Positions 11,870 through 25,900 of a DNA stretch of 64,000 nt are shown piece by piece. The stretch is from Burhinus oedicnemus (Eukaryota; Chordata; Aves; Charadriiformes; Burhinidae). The translations under genes were made by a program, and so were the position numbers. Location of the stretch: positions 1-64,000 of the forward strand of contig VFFE01009182.1 of the NCBI GenBank assembly GCA_008921705.1. The letters run 5' to 3'. Position 1 is the stretch's first letter, and each line of letters opens with the position of its first letter. A model generated the notes under the pieces. That model was not told where the DNA came from. It saw only the letters and a program-made list of their open reading frames with translations, and did not search any database.

Positions 11870-12715
11870 GCAGTCTACTTGGATTTTCAGGAAGCATTAA
11901 AAAAAAAAGTACCCTACCAGAGGCTTTTGAGGAGACTGGTGCTTATAGTATAAAAGAGATTCCTTACGTGCAGAAGTAGTTGAGTTGAAAAATTAAGGAG
12001 AGGGCACAAATAAATTGCCAAAAAAAGGAAGTGGGCGGAAGGGTGGCATATGAGCTTCAGTGTACACAAAGGTAAGACGATATCTTGAGTAGAATAATCT
12101 GAACCATGTTTACATGGTGCTGAACTCACAACTAGCAGCCACCGCTCAAGAAAAAGCTCTTGGAATCACCATTGACAGTTCCCTGAAAACCTTGGCTCAG
12201 TGTGCCGTGGCAGCCAGAAAGCCAGGAAAATGGTGACTGTCCTCAGGGAGGCTCCTAAGAAGACAGAGGGTACCATTTTGCTGCTCCAGCTTGGTGCACC
12301 CATGTCTGGAGCAGTGTGTGTGGTTCTGGTCTCTGCATCTGAAGAAGGATACAGGTGGTTAGAGAAGGGCAACCAAAAAGGCCACAGGGATCAGCTTCTT
12401 TGTGACTGGAAAGCCAGGGTTGTTCACATTAGAGAGGAGATGGCTGGGACGTGATCAAGACTTATGAAATGAAGGCAGTGGGTACGGTGAGAGTTATTCA
12501 TCCAGTCTTGCTGCACTGGAATGGGGGTTGCTTGCTGGGGCTGGTGGGAGGGTGATTTCAGATGGACATCGGGAAAGGACTTCAGTGGGGGTGGCAGGGG
12601 GAGCTACGGAGGCAGTGAGCGTGGGCAGATTCAGGAAGGGATTAGAAAAACTCATGGATAAGAAGTCTGATGAGGGGCTGCAACAAGCCTGGTCAGGGAG
12701 GTCCCCAATGTAACA
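11870..12715 (+). mobile_element. CR1 LINE ORF2 fragment, internally deleted
   Basis: Starts with a degenerate reverse-transcriptase landmark (tacttggattttcaggaagc, ancestral 'YLDFxKAF'). From 12055 it continues into a segment almost identical to 54480-54880 elsewhere in the window. The region between is short compared with that copy, so an internal part has been lost. It runs on to about 12715 with 'cgggaaaggacttcagtggg'. Confidence 0.8.
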
Positions 12716-12929
12716 GCAGTGGCTGCTGGGGTGTGTTTGGGGAATGGGCTGCGCTTGTGTGCTCTCCCGAAGAAGGATCTCTGATTGCCACTGTTGAAAG
12801 CAGAGTGCCGGGCGAACTGGATCAGTCTGATCCAGGACAGCAGATTTTGTGAACTTAAGATCAGTCTTGTCAGTGGAAGAATTTTAGTTCTGCAGGATTT
12901 GGTTCTGTATTCTGAACTGTTAGCATTTC

Positions 12930-13810
12930 CGTGAGCAGCCTGGGAAAGGCAGTGAGCAACAAGGTGATAGTGTTTGCTGATGACATAGAATCATAGAATA
13001 TCTCAAGTTAGAAGGGACCCATAAGGATCATTGAGTCCAACAGTAACGTCAACTGTGAAAAGCTGCAGAAAGACCCTGTGAGACTGAGTAACTGGATAAT
13101 ATAAAGTAAACTCACATGAATTCACTGTAGGTAGAGTGATTCAGATAGCTTAAAAAGAATCCTAACTTCCCATATGAAATACTGGGCTCTCAGTAACGAG
13201 CAGTATTTTGTAGTTACAATAAATGGTTCCATGAAAATGTAACCACAATGCTCAGCAGCAGTCAAAGGGGTAAATCAGGTAGTATGTATTATTGGGAAAC
13301 AAGTAAAGAACAAACCAAAGAATCTTGTCATGCCACTGTGTTAATCCATGTTTCACCTCAAACACCCTGTGTGGTTCCCCCGTTCCATCCCCCAGCTCAG
13401 AAAGCATATAGTAAAAATGAGTGAGATTTAGAGAAGCAAAACTAGAAAGGTCAAAGACACAGGCCGCCTTCCATATGAGGAATGATCAGGAAAGCTGGGA
13501 CCCAAAATTCATCCTGGAAAGGGACGTCTGAGGAAGATATGAGGAAGGCCTGTAGAATGATGAGTGGCATGAAAAGAATGGGCAGGGATCGACTGTCCGT
13601 TCTTCTAGCAGGAGAGCTGGGGGTCTACAAGTGAAGCTAACAAGACCTTGATTCAGCAAGATCAAAAGATGTGGTTCTTCACAGGTAATTGAGTTGGAGA
13701 ACTTGCCAGAGTATGTTGTGAATATTAAAAGTATATGTTTTGAAGAGGAGAATGTGCAGATTCACAGGGGGGTGGCACTGAGGGATGCTAAATACCTAGG
13801 AACCACATCC
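12930..13810 (+). mobile_element. Old CR1 fragment (ORF2 end)
   Basis: Contains gtgtttgctgatgacat, matching the reverse-transcriptase 'FADD' catalytic motif, then the aagctgcagaaagaccctgt block and decayed ORF2 end sequence. It is interrupted at 12985-13040 by a small CR1 3' end in the other orientation. Confidence 0.75.
12985..13040 (-). mobile_element. Short CR1 3' end nested in another CR1
   Basis: The plus strand reads catagaatcatagaatatct, then aagggaccc and attgagtccaac. This is the reverse complement of the CR1 terminal block that ends in the ATTCTATG octamer. Only about 55 bp is present. Confidence 0.75.
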
Positions 13811-16800
13811 ATCTGAGAAAGATTTTGAATGGAAAAAAACAGTATTACGTATGCTCACCCTATTCTTTTTTTCCTGGCCTTTGCTTTTGGCCACCATTTG
13901 AAAAATGATACTAGGCTTAAATGGACCTTTGCTGTGATCTGCTGTGGCTACTTTTTGCTTTATTGCTGGAATAAAACTGACTAAGCTCTGACTTCTGATG
14001 ATTCCTGCTGGATGCAGAAAGTTTTTCCCATGTTAGTAAACTTGTCATCTCAGACTTCTTGGTTGTCTGGGTAAGGACTGGGCTTTTTGGGTGTGGTGTT
14101 TTGGTTTTAGTTTTCAGGTTTTTTTAAGAAACAGGCATAAATGTCTACTTTTTTAAAGGAAATACCTTTGTCTTCAGAACTCAAGCCACATACCAAAGTC
14201 CTCATTTCACTAATACAGGATCCGAGCTTAAACAAGATTACTGCTTATACCACAAGGGAATAAGAGTTTGGATTTCAGAGTTAGAATTCTTTTTTATCAA
14301 GTTTCATAAAATCTTATTTCGGGCCTTCCATCATTTCCTTCCCAGGAAAATTGAAAACACCACAAAATGTAGAAAAAGTGGCCTGTGTGAGTCCAGGGTT
14401 ACCCACCACACCATCCCTTTCCTTCAGCCGGACAGGGGGTTGTCGTTCCACGCGGTGGCAGTGTGCATCCAGACACGAGTGTGGTACCGAGTGCGGTACC
14501 TGCTGCGGCAGCTGATGGCCAGCCGGCGTGTCAGCCATCCCTTGTTCCTCAGGTACTGTTGCCTTCTTTTCCAGAAGACTGTTTTAAGGTCTGCAGCAAA
14601 TTTAAACGCAAACACTTCATTAGGAGTGGAACAAATTCTCTCTAGTCTGTTCAAAATCAAACAAATAAACCACCAACAAAACAATATGAGATGACCTTTA
14701 ATAGTTTCTTGACCAACACACATGTTCCCAGGAGAAACAAAGAAGGAATTAGAATAAAGGTTTGTGAAGAGGTTGATAATTATGACCAATGTAGTGATTC
14801 AGTAACTTTCTGTAAAAGCAGATGTGTTCAAACTGACCACAATGATAAGGGAAATAGTGCAGTTATTTATTCATTTACCTGAGCCAGCTGTGAGGAATTA
14901 AAGTTACAGATTATTTGAAGAAATCTGTAAATTGCCTTTCTTCCTAAATAGTTCTTTTGCAGAAGATGAAAAACGAGCAAGGCTTGAAAATACTTAAATG
15001 TATATTTGATAGAAGTTAAGTGCACTGAAACATGTAATACAACTCAATTACCAGTTAAGTGTAGTAAAGGTAAAATGTTCATGAATCTGCTTGTCAATAA
15101 AGGTATTATAAAAGAATTATTTCTTTCCTATCATTACCATATTTTGTGTACATAAATACAGAATGAAGGTACTATATTATCTGGTTTTGTTTTAGTTTCC
15201 GTTTCTTGGTCGTGGCAGTTTCTCTAGTGGTAGTCTTACTGAAGGTTAGGTTTTAAATGTTGAAGAGTGTATTAATACTGAGAAATCTCAAGTACTGAGC
15301 AATCTGATGTTGTTCCATTGTCCTGAGATGTTGTTTTAAAATAAGGACAATTACTTCAGTTTTTCTGAATATTCTTGGAAATACTGTAGTTTCGCAGAAC
15401 TGGTATATCCTATGTAGCAGTGACTGAATGACTAATTACAACTTGTCAGGTTCATAAATATTTTTGTAGTGGAGAGATGGGTCCCATTAGTGATTCTGTC
15501 TCACAGTCTAGGTGCTCTCTCCTTTTTCTGGAGCTATTTGGTATTGGTATCTATTGGTATTTGTCTCTGAGAAGGCAGAGACAGCAGCATATATTTACTG
15601 TGAAATAAAACTGTCCACAGTTAGTGCAAATTTAGGACTCATTTAAGAAGTGACAGAACTGGCATCTGGCTCTATGGTTTGAATTATTCAAAATCGCTCC
15701 TGGCTTCTGGAGGTGTGAACGTGTTATACAACAGATCAGCGTGTGACACTGGGTTACCATTGTACGCAGTGCGGTGAGAGACAACTGACTTCTAATAAAT
15801 AAAAGTAAATTCTTCTTACAGAATCACTTAATATAAGCATTGCTTTTGAAAACAGAACAGTTCAATTAGATTTTCTTATCCTGTACTAGCCCATATGTGT
15901 CATTGACGAATGGGCTTACACCATAATTTCTAAAATTATTAATAAAAGTACACTGTGCTCAGGCTATATCTGTGGTGTATAAATTTAGGCAAAATGTATT
16001 CTTATGTTATGCCTTTCTAGTGGGAATCCTTCTTGCTTGGGAGGACATCTTTGAATTTACTTTTTTTCACAGAACTAATTTTTTATCAAAGTCTCAAGTT
16101 AGTAACAGCAAAACTTTTTTTTTTTAACAAAAGTATAATTTAAAAGATACATTTTCAGTAGATGGTGATGCATTTTTAGAAGCACTCAATTACTGAACCA
16201 AATTAGGTTTATTTAACTCCAGTAGCAGTAATTTATAGGGATATTCAGAATGCTCATTTTGCAATACTTTTGTGTCTTGTTACTAATGCAAGTCTGTTTG
16301 TCCTAATTTGTGCCTGAGACATTAGTGCTTAATGGTAGGTGTACCAGCTTTTAGGCAGATTCAGAGTTGTTATCTGATTCACCTTTCAGAAGCAATTTAA
16401 AGAGAATGGCTAATGCTTTGGAATTTTGTTTCTAAATCCACTGCATTAGATATTCATTACAGCAATAAGCTTTTTGATACATACCGTGGACAGAAATGTA
16501 ACCATAGTTTGTTTATTCAAAAATGTCTAATTAAGTTGAGTATTGTAATTTTCTTCTGAGCTTTGTTACTCAGGAAGTTTTGCTAAATCGGGTTAAATCT
16601 GAAGCAAGAACATACCATTTGGGGACTGGCATTTTAAAGATGGTGTATAGTTCAGCTTTGTATGCAGCTCATATCTGGCATAGGTTAGGTAGCCGTATGT
16701 GAAATAGAATTGTGTTTGTAGAAAAAATGATTTAATCACAAAGATAAATCAAACTAGATGGTCCAGATTTTTTTGTGTGTGAATACATTTGCTTAGTCCA

Positions 16801-19596
16801 CAATCTTCAAGCATTGGGAAGAAGGATTTGTTGGGGTTTTTTTCCTTTCTGAACTGTGAAATACTAAGGTTTCACTTTAGTCTTCTACACTTCAGCGATC
16901 AATTCTAAAAGATTCTCGTGATAATAAATTCTGAATCAGAATTACTTCCAGTTGCGCTTACTGATAACTGCTTATCTTTGTGCTTCCTTTCCTGAGAAGA
17001 TAAGGCGGTGACGGGTTTTTTTTCTGGTATTATTAGCTAATGTTTCATCAGAGTTTTATGTGAAGGGAATTCTGTAAGGCTTTACCAGACATACATGTCT
17101 GGAATGAAAATATAAACATTAACTTACATTTAACAGAGCATGCCATCCTGTTTCTCAAATAGCATGTGTCTCTTACAGTATAATATTCTGTTGGTGATTT
17201 ATGCTGGGCCTTATTTTATTAAAGAGGTTTAAACACTCAAATATTATTTTACACGTGAACCACACTCTTTTTATCAAGTACAAGTAGGGTTTTGTGCTGT
17301 TGATATGCTGTTACTATGGCTGATAATTGGAGGTTTTTAAATGATTTGTGATCTTGCTTTAGGGAAAATTTAGTGCGGACTGTAAAGGTCACAATCACAT
17401 CATACAGAAACTGGGCCCAATATTTTTCTCAGCAAAGACTGGACGAGCACAGTTGAAGAAGCATTCTCGTATCATTTATGATTTGGGTGGGAAGTGGGCA
17501 AGAAAACTGAAATTGCTTTCAGCTGGGAATCCTAGCTTTGCAACATTCAGGGGTTTTGTAACATATTCATTGGAAATACGAACAAGTAGATTGTCCTTTC
17601 TTTTTGCGTAGAGTTGTAAGAGAGCTGTTAGTGCCCCAAGTGACACCAGTCTTGCATGAAATGTTTTACGGTCCATCAGTGAACTGGCCTTTTGCTATTG
17701 GACATGATTGTGGAAAAGGGTGCTTGAGCCAGTGATATGCCATCACGTGCTTAAAAACATACTTGCAGCCTAGGGGAGTGTACTCTGCTTAAAATCATTC
17801 CTTGTACAGATACCAGGACGTAGAAGTTATTCCTATCTCTCTTCTGCATCCAAAAAAAAAAAAAAGATTGTGCATTCCTGCACTGGGAAAGTAGACAGTG
17901 TTGATACATGTAGCAGAATTTGTCCAGACAGGAAATACAAACTAGTGAAGTTTGGATATGATTTATTAACCTCAACAGCCCCAAATGCTACAGCTGTTAA
18001 TCAGACCAGTGTGTAAACATTTTGAAAGGACTTCTGTAGGTACTTTGATCTTGAATTTGATCTAAAACGTGGGGGAAGAGCTATAAAATACAGACATTAT
18101 AAACTCTCAAAAAAAGGAGAGGTTTTAAGTCGAATTCATTGGCTGCTGGCCATGTTTCCATTCTCTCGGCTGAATGAGTGCACTGGTGTGGAAGGATACC
18201 TTATATAGATGAGAAAATTTAAATCTGCGTATAGCAGTCTTAATAAGAGGTTCAGTTAGTTAATCAGAACACTGCTACATCATGAGCCCAAAATACAAAC
18301 TCTGGGCAAGTGAAATACACTGCTTCAAGTGAGGTTTAAGTTCAGTTTCCATTCAAAGCTTATCTAGTAAAATCACTTTTCCTTCCTTTCACTTGAACTG
18401 TGTCATGTCTCTATTGAGATTTCTTCTAAGGATTTTTACTGGTTTGTATGACTTTTTTTCTTTTTTTGCCTCCTCTCTGAGGCAGTGCAAAGCTTTGCTG
18501 TCCAGTCTCCTAGGTGTTTTCATTTCTTTTTACCATTGCCTCGTGCACATCTTAGCATCCTCTTGCATAGTCATTCTCTTTTTTTCCTTACTGTTTTCAG
18601 GTCATCTTTTCTGTGTCCCATAAGCACACAGTTTCATCATACCCTCATTATTTGACTCATCCTTAAAATATTCTTCTGCAAAAATTGAAATCATAGTTTA
18701 TGAAATGTTCTATATCAAGAAATCCATGGTGAAACAATATTTATCTTCCTCTTTTAGGTCCTGACACAGAACAGGACTCAATCCTTTTATTTAGTATTAA
18801 GCCAGGGAAACTACATTTGTAGTTTCTCCATATTGGGGTTCTAGTTGAACCCACAATAGCTCCATACCTGATTTTACCATTGTCATCCTTGGACCCACTT
18901 TCAGTTTTCACTTTCAGGTGGGCAATTTCACATAATACACTCAGTTTTCTATGTTCCGTATTGCTATTCTTGTTTGTTTGGTAGTTTCTGTGTCCATGGC
19001 ACTATAAAAATAATGTTCTGCAAAGAGTATTGAAAAATTTATTTCTTGCAGAATGAAGGAATTAGTAGTTATAGTAATCAAGCATTTTCAGCAACTGACT
19101 GTACTTTGTGCATCAAAGTTCAAATTCAGATGGTGGAAATCCCACTGGTGTAACTTTGCTTATAGCTAGTAAGAATTGCAGTTAGTGTCACTGTATTTGT
19201 TAACTGATTTGTATATAGTTTCCTGATTTGTGAAAGGTGGTTCTTCTCCCTTTCAGTTCTGATCTGCAGTGTTTTGCTCTTTAATGTCAGTACTACTACA
19301 TGTGATCTCTTACTAGGTGAAAGCTAATCCCCTGTCTTGCATTTGTGTTATTGATGTTACCAGTTTTCTGTAATAACAAAACTTTGCTGCTATTTCCAGA
19401 GGTGTAAGACTAAAAGGAGCTCTTTTCATATTACCAGAAGGGAACGCAGCACACAAAGTTAGTATGTAGGACAGGAAGATTTCGGAGTTGGTTTATAAGC
19501 TAGTTTGCATCCTTGGTTGGGAACCTGAGCAGTCTACCGAATATTTGTGTTTATTTGCCTAGTTTCACCATCATTTCTTCCCACTTTTACTTGCAG

Positions 19597-19939
19597 GTTA
19601 GTTACCTACTCCAGAGAGAATCAGAGCAATGTCCTACGTTTTTGTAAACGACTCTTCCCAGACAAATGTGCCGCTGCTGCAGGCTTGCATTGATGGAGAT
19701 TTTAACTATTCCAAACGACTGTTAGAGAGTGGTTTCGACCCAAATATTCGTGACAGCCGAGGCCGAACTGGCCTTCATCTTGCTGCAGCCAGGGGAAATG
19801 TAGACATCTGTCAACTTTTGCATAAATTTGGTGCTGACCTACTAGCCACTGATTACCAAGGTAACACAGCCCTTCACCTCTGTGGGCATGTGGATACCAT
19901 CCAGTTCCTGGTTTCTAATGGACTCAAAATTGATATTTG
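19597..19939 (+). CDS. ANKRD46: ANKRD46 first coding exon (32 bases 5' UTR, then residues 1-104)
   Basis: The acceptor is ttttacttgcag and the ATG is at 19629. Three of the four ankyrin repeats lie here. The donor after 19939 is TTTG/gtaagt and leaves two bases of the Cys104 codon. Confidence 0.96.
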
Positions 19940-22900
19940 GTAAGTCACGTTTGGTTTTTTACAGCACATATATTTGTCTTCTGTCGCCAGAGGTTTGCAT
20001 ATAAATCTGCTGTTGCTGAAATGCTATATTTGGTGCAATTCAACTTTTTAAAGATATCACTTAATAAGAACATAAAATAAGAAGGCAGGAAAACAATAGG
20101 AGGCCACTTCGGCTAGTCTGTGCAACAAGCAAAGCAAATAAAAATAGCAGCTGCTGGTGTGGGCTGCTGTGTCTAATTCTGCCTCACTGATGACATTGTT
20201 ATCCTGGTTCGGCCAGACAGCCAGGTGTGGGTGGTTGGCACCAAAGAAAAAATCACATTGACTACTTTAAAAGAATTTTCTCCACCACGGTTCTGTTGTT
20301 TTAATTGTTGTACTGTATAAGACAAAGAAAATACAGTATATGTGTGTGTCAGTTCATTCCCATACTCCTTTTTTAACAATGGTTCCTTTCAGTGTTTTCA
20401 CCCTCCCTCAAATTCTGTGACTCAGCCCTTCTTTTAAATATTGTATATTCTTTCCTTCTGGCTTCCAGCAGCTGTCAGATGCCAGTGCTCAGATGCAAGC
20501 TCTCAAGCTGCAAAATAAATAGCTGTTTCATTGCAGTAGCTGAATTGCTTTGTTTGTGGAACTTTCTGCATATTCACAACATGTGCGAAAAACAGTAGTA
20601 ACTTCAAAACCTTTGAGTTTTTAAATCTGTCCCTTTTTGACCCGTCCCTCATTAATGTTTGCAACTCAGCAAAACTAGTTACAGGTAGACCAGATTCTTT
20701 ATGGGTTGTAAGTTGGTTGGGTTTTTTTTCCTCATTTCAAACAACTCTGGTGGAATTCCCTAGTCTGAAGGCAGCTCTGATCCTATTCAATATTATTTTA
20801 ATGGTAGCAGAAGGACCATCTGTATTTTATTTCATTTTTGTCTGATGTCCTAATACCCGCATGGAAAAAGGAACTATGAGGAACAAGATTGCACAATTCC
20901 TTCTTGAAATTAAGCTTAATCTTGAACATTGACATAAATCTACTGTTTATTTTTTGTTATAACACCCAGAGATTTCAATTAGATTAGAGTATTTTGTTTT
21001 TATTTAGAGGACAAAGAGTTGTGCAATTTCAAACCTAAATATACTGATTTTCTTCTATAGTCAGTTATGCTATAACTTGTATAGATAGGAATTTCTTGGT
21101 GTCTGACATGACAGAAAATAATTCTGAGGACTTAGTAAATTGTAATGTGTTATACTGAGTTGTCTTGTTACAAAATTTCTATATTAAACATTTATTTTCT
21201 TCTCATGTCCTTTTGTGGGGTAATTTCAGCAATCACCAAGGCGCAACACCGCTTGTTCTTGCAAAACGAAGGGGTGTGAATAAAGATGTGATTAGACTGC
21301 TGGAATCTTTAGAGGAGCAAGAGGTGAAAGGATTTAACAGAGGAGCTCACTCAAAGCTGGAAACGATGCAAACTGCTGAAAGCGAAAGGTATTTACAAAA
21401 CAAAAATAATTACTAGGACAAATAACGTTGATGGCTTTTAGATTTTTGTGATTGACTTAATTGGTTGTTCCTCAGAACAGATAATATCACATTTGGCCTG
21501 TTATTATCAGATCAAATCAAAATCAAATTTTAAATTTTGGTAAAAATTCTTTAAACAGATCAAATGTAAGAAAAAGCAAACTTTTTCTATTGAGATTTTC
21601 AGTTTACGGTGGAAATTTTAAAAAATAATTACTGATTTTCCATTACAGACTCCCAAAAATAAATATTCTACCACTTATCACAAAGCCAAAGGGAAAACGG
21701 GATGAAATGCAAAATGCCAGTATCACAGGCTAACCTAACAACCTTTCAATAAGATGGATTGTCTCTGCAAAGAAGGGATAGCAGACTTTTCATCTATCTG
21801 AACTTGAATAAAGGATATGATACGGTGCCATATATGAAATTTCTATCAGTAGTAGCCCTGGAACACATAGAGAATAAAATAAGAATTTTGTAGGGGCTAA
21901 AGAGATAATTAAAGGAGAACAGAAGATTTCAGGAAAATTGCTGACAATTTCAGGGAAAGTATTGGATTAGAGGGAAGTTACTAATGAATTCCTAAAGGTC
22001 TGGTTCTGGGACTGTGCTTACTTATAAGTTTCATAAATGATACTGGCATAGAACGTAGTAGCATGTTAGTGATACTAAGAAGTGAGATATAGGCAACCCA
22101 GAGGAAAACTGGGATGGAATAGCCAAAAGTCTGAGATGACAAGGGAGAGGAAATTAATAGGTATAAATTGTGATTCAGTAGCACAAAATGCAACTTCATT
22201 TACCTAAAGCTGTGTGCTGTAAAATGGAAGTTCCTCAGTGGAAAACAAGGGTATAGGAGAAAAGACTTGATGTATTAGTCAGTTCCAGGCGTTGATGCTA
22301 CCCTGAAAAAGGCAATGAAGTCCTAGAACACGCAAAAGGAGTTATTTCCACTACATAAAGGAAACTGTCAGTGCTGTTGTAAAAAGCAATGGTAACTTCT
22401 GCTGTGTAGTACATTTTATAATGCTGTTTAGCCCCATTCAAAGAAGTTTAATTTATCCTATAAGAAGCGTGGAGAAGCATTACTTCAGCGCTGAAGGGAA
22501 CAGAGCGTCTCCTTGCAAAAGGAGGCAACTAGAGCTCGTTTTAGCCTGTCAGAGTGAAGGCTGAGGTTGCTGACAAGAAAGACTGGTTTTGACCAATGCG
22601 AAATAACTGTTTAAGACAAAAGCTTATGACAGCACAAGAGCCAAAGGATACGGATAAACCACAAATACTTTTTTGATTTAAAATTGTGAGTGTTTTTTTA
22701 CAATGAGCTTCAAAGAAGGCTGCCTTGTAGGATTTAGATGAGGCAAGAAGCCTTGCAGGTTTCAAAGAAGGCTAATTCTCTTGCAGAAACCATTGAATTG
22801 CCAGTAAACATGACAGAACACGGGACTGAGATTAATAATGCAAGATACCTTTCCAGTACTGTTTTGTTTGGGGGTTTTTTTAATTTATATTGGAAGCAGG

Positions 22901-25900
22901 ATATCAGTGTTGTTTGGAATACCTGCTCTTATACTGAATTTATTGAAATTTGTAATTTTTTATATTGTCTAATAATGATCATGAGCTGTGACTGCTGGAA
23001 CATTATATCACAAAAGACAGGGAGTTTTCTCACATAATTGTTGGTTTGTGCCAAAATGTACAGAGCATTCTCCTTAAGTGAAAATTAAACTGTGTAGATG
23101 GAGTTGTTGTCTGAGTAAACAGAAAAGGTGAAACCAACAAAATTACAGAAATCATGCAAAATACTGCCAGTGAACAGATTGAAAGTTCTTTCTTATACAT
23201 TAGGTGGCCCCACTCATCAGAGATACTGGTTTAAGCCCTGGAATAAAAAATTTAATATTATTCTCAAAATTACATGGGTATAAATTATTAGAATTTGTGC
23301 ATATTACCTTTCTGACTTAGCTAAGTTTTCTTGACAGTTGCTTGTCACACAGAAATGCATTTATGTTGTTTTTGTTTAAACATATGGACCAACAGCTCAG
23401 CCTCTTTTAAATTCCAGTTTTTGATTTGATAGCGTCCCTTTAATGAACATAGCTTCCTTTCTGTTATTTGACCTTCATAAATGTTATATTGTTTGCTTTG
23501 GCAAGGAAGTCAGCAACTCTCCTTGGGGAGAGGCACAGAGACATAAACAGTGCATTACCCAGCTTGTTTGTGAATGTGTTTAAAATGTCTGAAATACATT
23601 ATTTTTAAAATAACAAATAACAGATGCCTACAGCAGCAAAAGCAAGTGAGTTTGTATGCTGTTTGCTTTGTAAATAAATAATGTCTTTGTAACAGTTGGC
23701 TTTTCAGACCTCCACAGTTTCACTCCTCCCTCTTAGTATTATTTTCACATTTTAGGGATGCTTAGATGAATGTCTTCTGTCATCTTCCCCTCTCCAACTC
23801 TCTTACATTATGCATGAACCTATGGAGAAATAATGATTGCCCTTTCTACAGATGGTCTCTGACTTAAGTTTTCTGCTCCTTATTACATACTGTTGCCGCT
23901 GCTCTGGAAGCAGAGGCCAAAGCTAGGTTCCCGAGTCACATTTATTTTCTCTTGCTTTGCACTCCTCCCATTGAGGAGTGGCAGTGTGCTGTCAAGAGGC
24001 AGAGCTCGCTCTGTCTGTCTCTCAGCATGGACAATCTGTCCATCTACACAGCCTAGCATGACCTGTGAGTGCGCCCACAAATGCATCCAAATGTGAATTT
24101 CCACGTTGTGCTGGAAACAGAAGAGAACACTGTCTGGGCTATGTGGCACAAACGCTTCTGCAGGATGCATTGCTGCATTACCATTTCTTAGGCAGCTGTA
24201 ATTCGTAGTAAGAAAAAAATATCTTGGATAACATTGATTTTAATTGGGTTGTAATATAAAATAGCAAAAGTGTTTTCTATGTACCCTTTTCTATTTAATG
24301 AGCAAGCATGTGATCTTTTCACTTAAATTGCATTGCGCCTTTATTTAACCTCTTTACGGTTATGTATTAACCAGTTAGTGAGTAGTTCTGTTCCACACCA
24401 ATGGCTGTCATTTATTAAACCCTTTGTTTTGTTTGGGAAATCATAATAAGCAAGGAAGATGACTAAATCCTGCAGCTATGGGCAAGCAAAAATAGCTTTA
24501 CAGCAAGATAAATATTTAAAAAACAAAAAAGACAAGCTGCTTACTAGCCAATTTCTGAAATCTGCCCTATGTGATGCTGCAATACTTCAGCAAGCTAGAC
24601 GAGTTTAGGCTAATTATTCTTCAGTGGCTGTACTTCCTAAGAAAAAATACCAGATGAATAGTGTGCAGTTTTTCTGTGGTGTAATCTTAGAAGAGAGATT
24701 AGTAAATTAGACCTTTTTCTGATAATTATTTGTCAACTTATTATTGTCACCAAGAATAGCATTTCTACAATTAGTTTTGACTTAGAAATTACTTTTCCCT
24801 GAAATGTTTTCTTTTATTATTTCTAAGAGAGAACTAGGAATATAGTAACTGAAAGCGATTAGAAGGGAAGAAAGAAATTGGTTTTTCTCTGTTTACCTTC
24901 TGCTGCTGACATCATTGTGTACGTAGTTGGTTCGTGCTTGTCAGTGCCTGATCTTGTAAACACCTGTGTATGTAATTTCACTCAAGTGAGAAGTAGTAGG
25001 ACTGTGCAGGTGGCTGAAATTTTATGTAGTGAAATCAAGTGATGAGAAAGTTTTCCTATTCTTTGTGAGGTTTTTCACACAGCAACAGAGAAGGTTTCCT
25101 GTTATAAACCAATTGTGAAACCAGCAAAATTGGGAGAACGATACACGAAGTGATGCAGTATTTGAAACAACTTACATATTTTCTAAAGGCGATTCATTGT
25201 CAAGGTGACTGCATGATTCTAACTTTATATTTGTTTCTCATTTAAAAGTGAGAGTTCCAGTCCCTAACTTATAGTCTGACAGTTTAAGGGGGGCCGATAG
25301 ATTGGTAGTGAAATGTTAAAACATGAAAGCAGCTGCTGAACACCATATGGCAGAAAACACAGCAATGCCAACTTGTCTTGAAGATCAGAAAGTTTCTGAA
25401 CTTGTTATGCAAATTTATTATTTTCTGTGATATTTTTATGCTAGAGAAGAGGCTTCTAACAAAGACACGCAGGAGAGTAGTAAAGATCACTACAGAGTTC
25501 AGAATCTAAATTATATTGGTTAAAGTTTCCATTTTATTCATCAGTTTATTTTTAAATCATAATTTTTTGTTTTATTAACAAGAGCTGTGCCCCTTGAGGT
25601 TTCAGCTTATGCTTCATTAAATTTTACTAAGCCATATTTAACAGGAATTATGGGGACTGACTTTTGAAGGCTTCTAGGTGGCAAGCCTGCAAACTCAGTG
25701 CAGTTTACAGATACAAGTTTATACAGGTTAATGAAACATCCTTTCAACTAACTTAAGTTTAGAGTTAGAAGCCTTTTCCTGATCTGCTTTGTCTTGATTT
25801 AGCAGAGGCAATGCTATAAATCTGCAGGTGGGTCTAGTTTTTAATTTAGAATGTTTCAGTTGCTCTTAGTAGGATTACTATCGTACTTAAAGGTGCATTC

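Larger units (their letters stand above)
9201..19596 (+). other. ANKRD46: ANKRD46 5' intron
   Basis: Apart from the CR1 copies at 9.4, 11.9 and 12.9 kb and a small CpG-rich patch near 14.44-14.54 kb, this is AT-rich intronic sequence. Between 13.9 and 19.59 kb I recognise no repeat or exon. Human ANKRD46 uses alternative 5' UTR exons; any such exon here cannot be located by eye. Confidence 0.7.

Noticed and set aside
12200..12454. 84-codon open frame and its twin at 54622-54861
   Set aside because: Both lie within the same CR1 segment and are not host genes.
20060..20130. Possible old repeat ('aagaacataaaataagaagg')
   Set aside because: Only one short phrase is suggestive; not enough to place it in a family.
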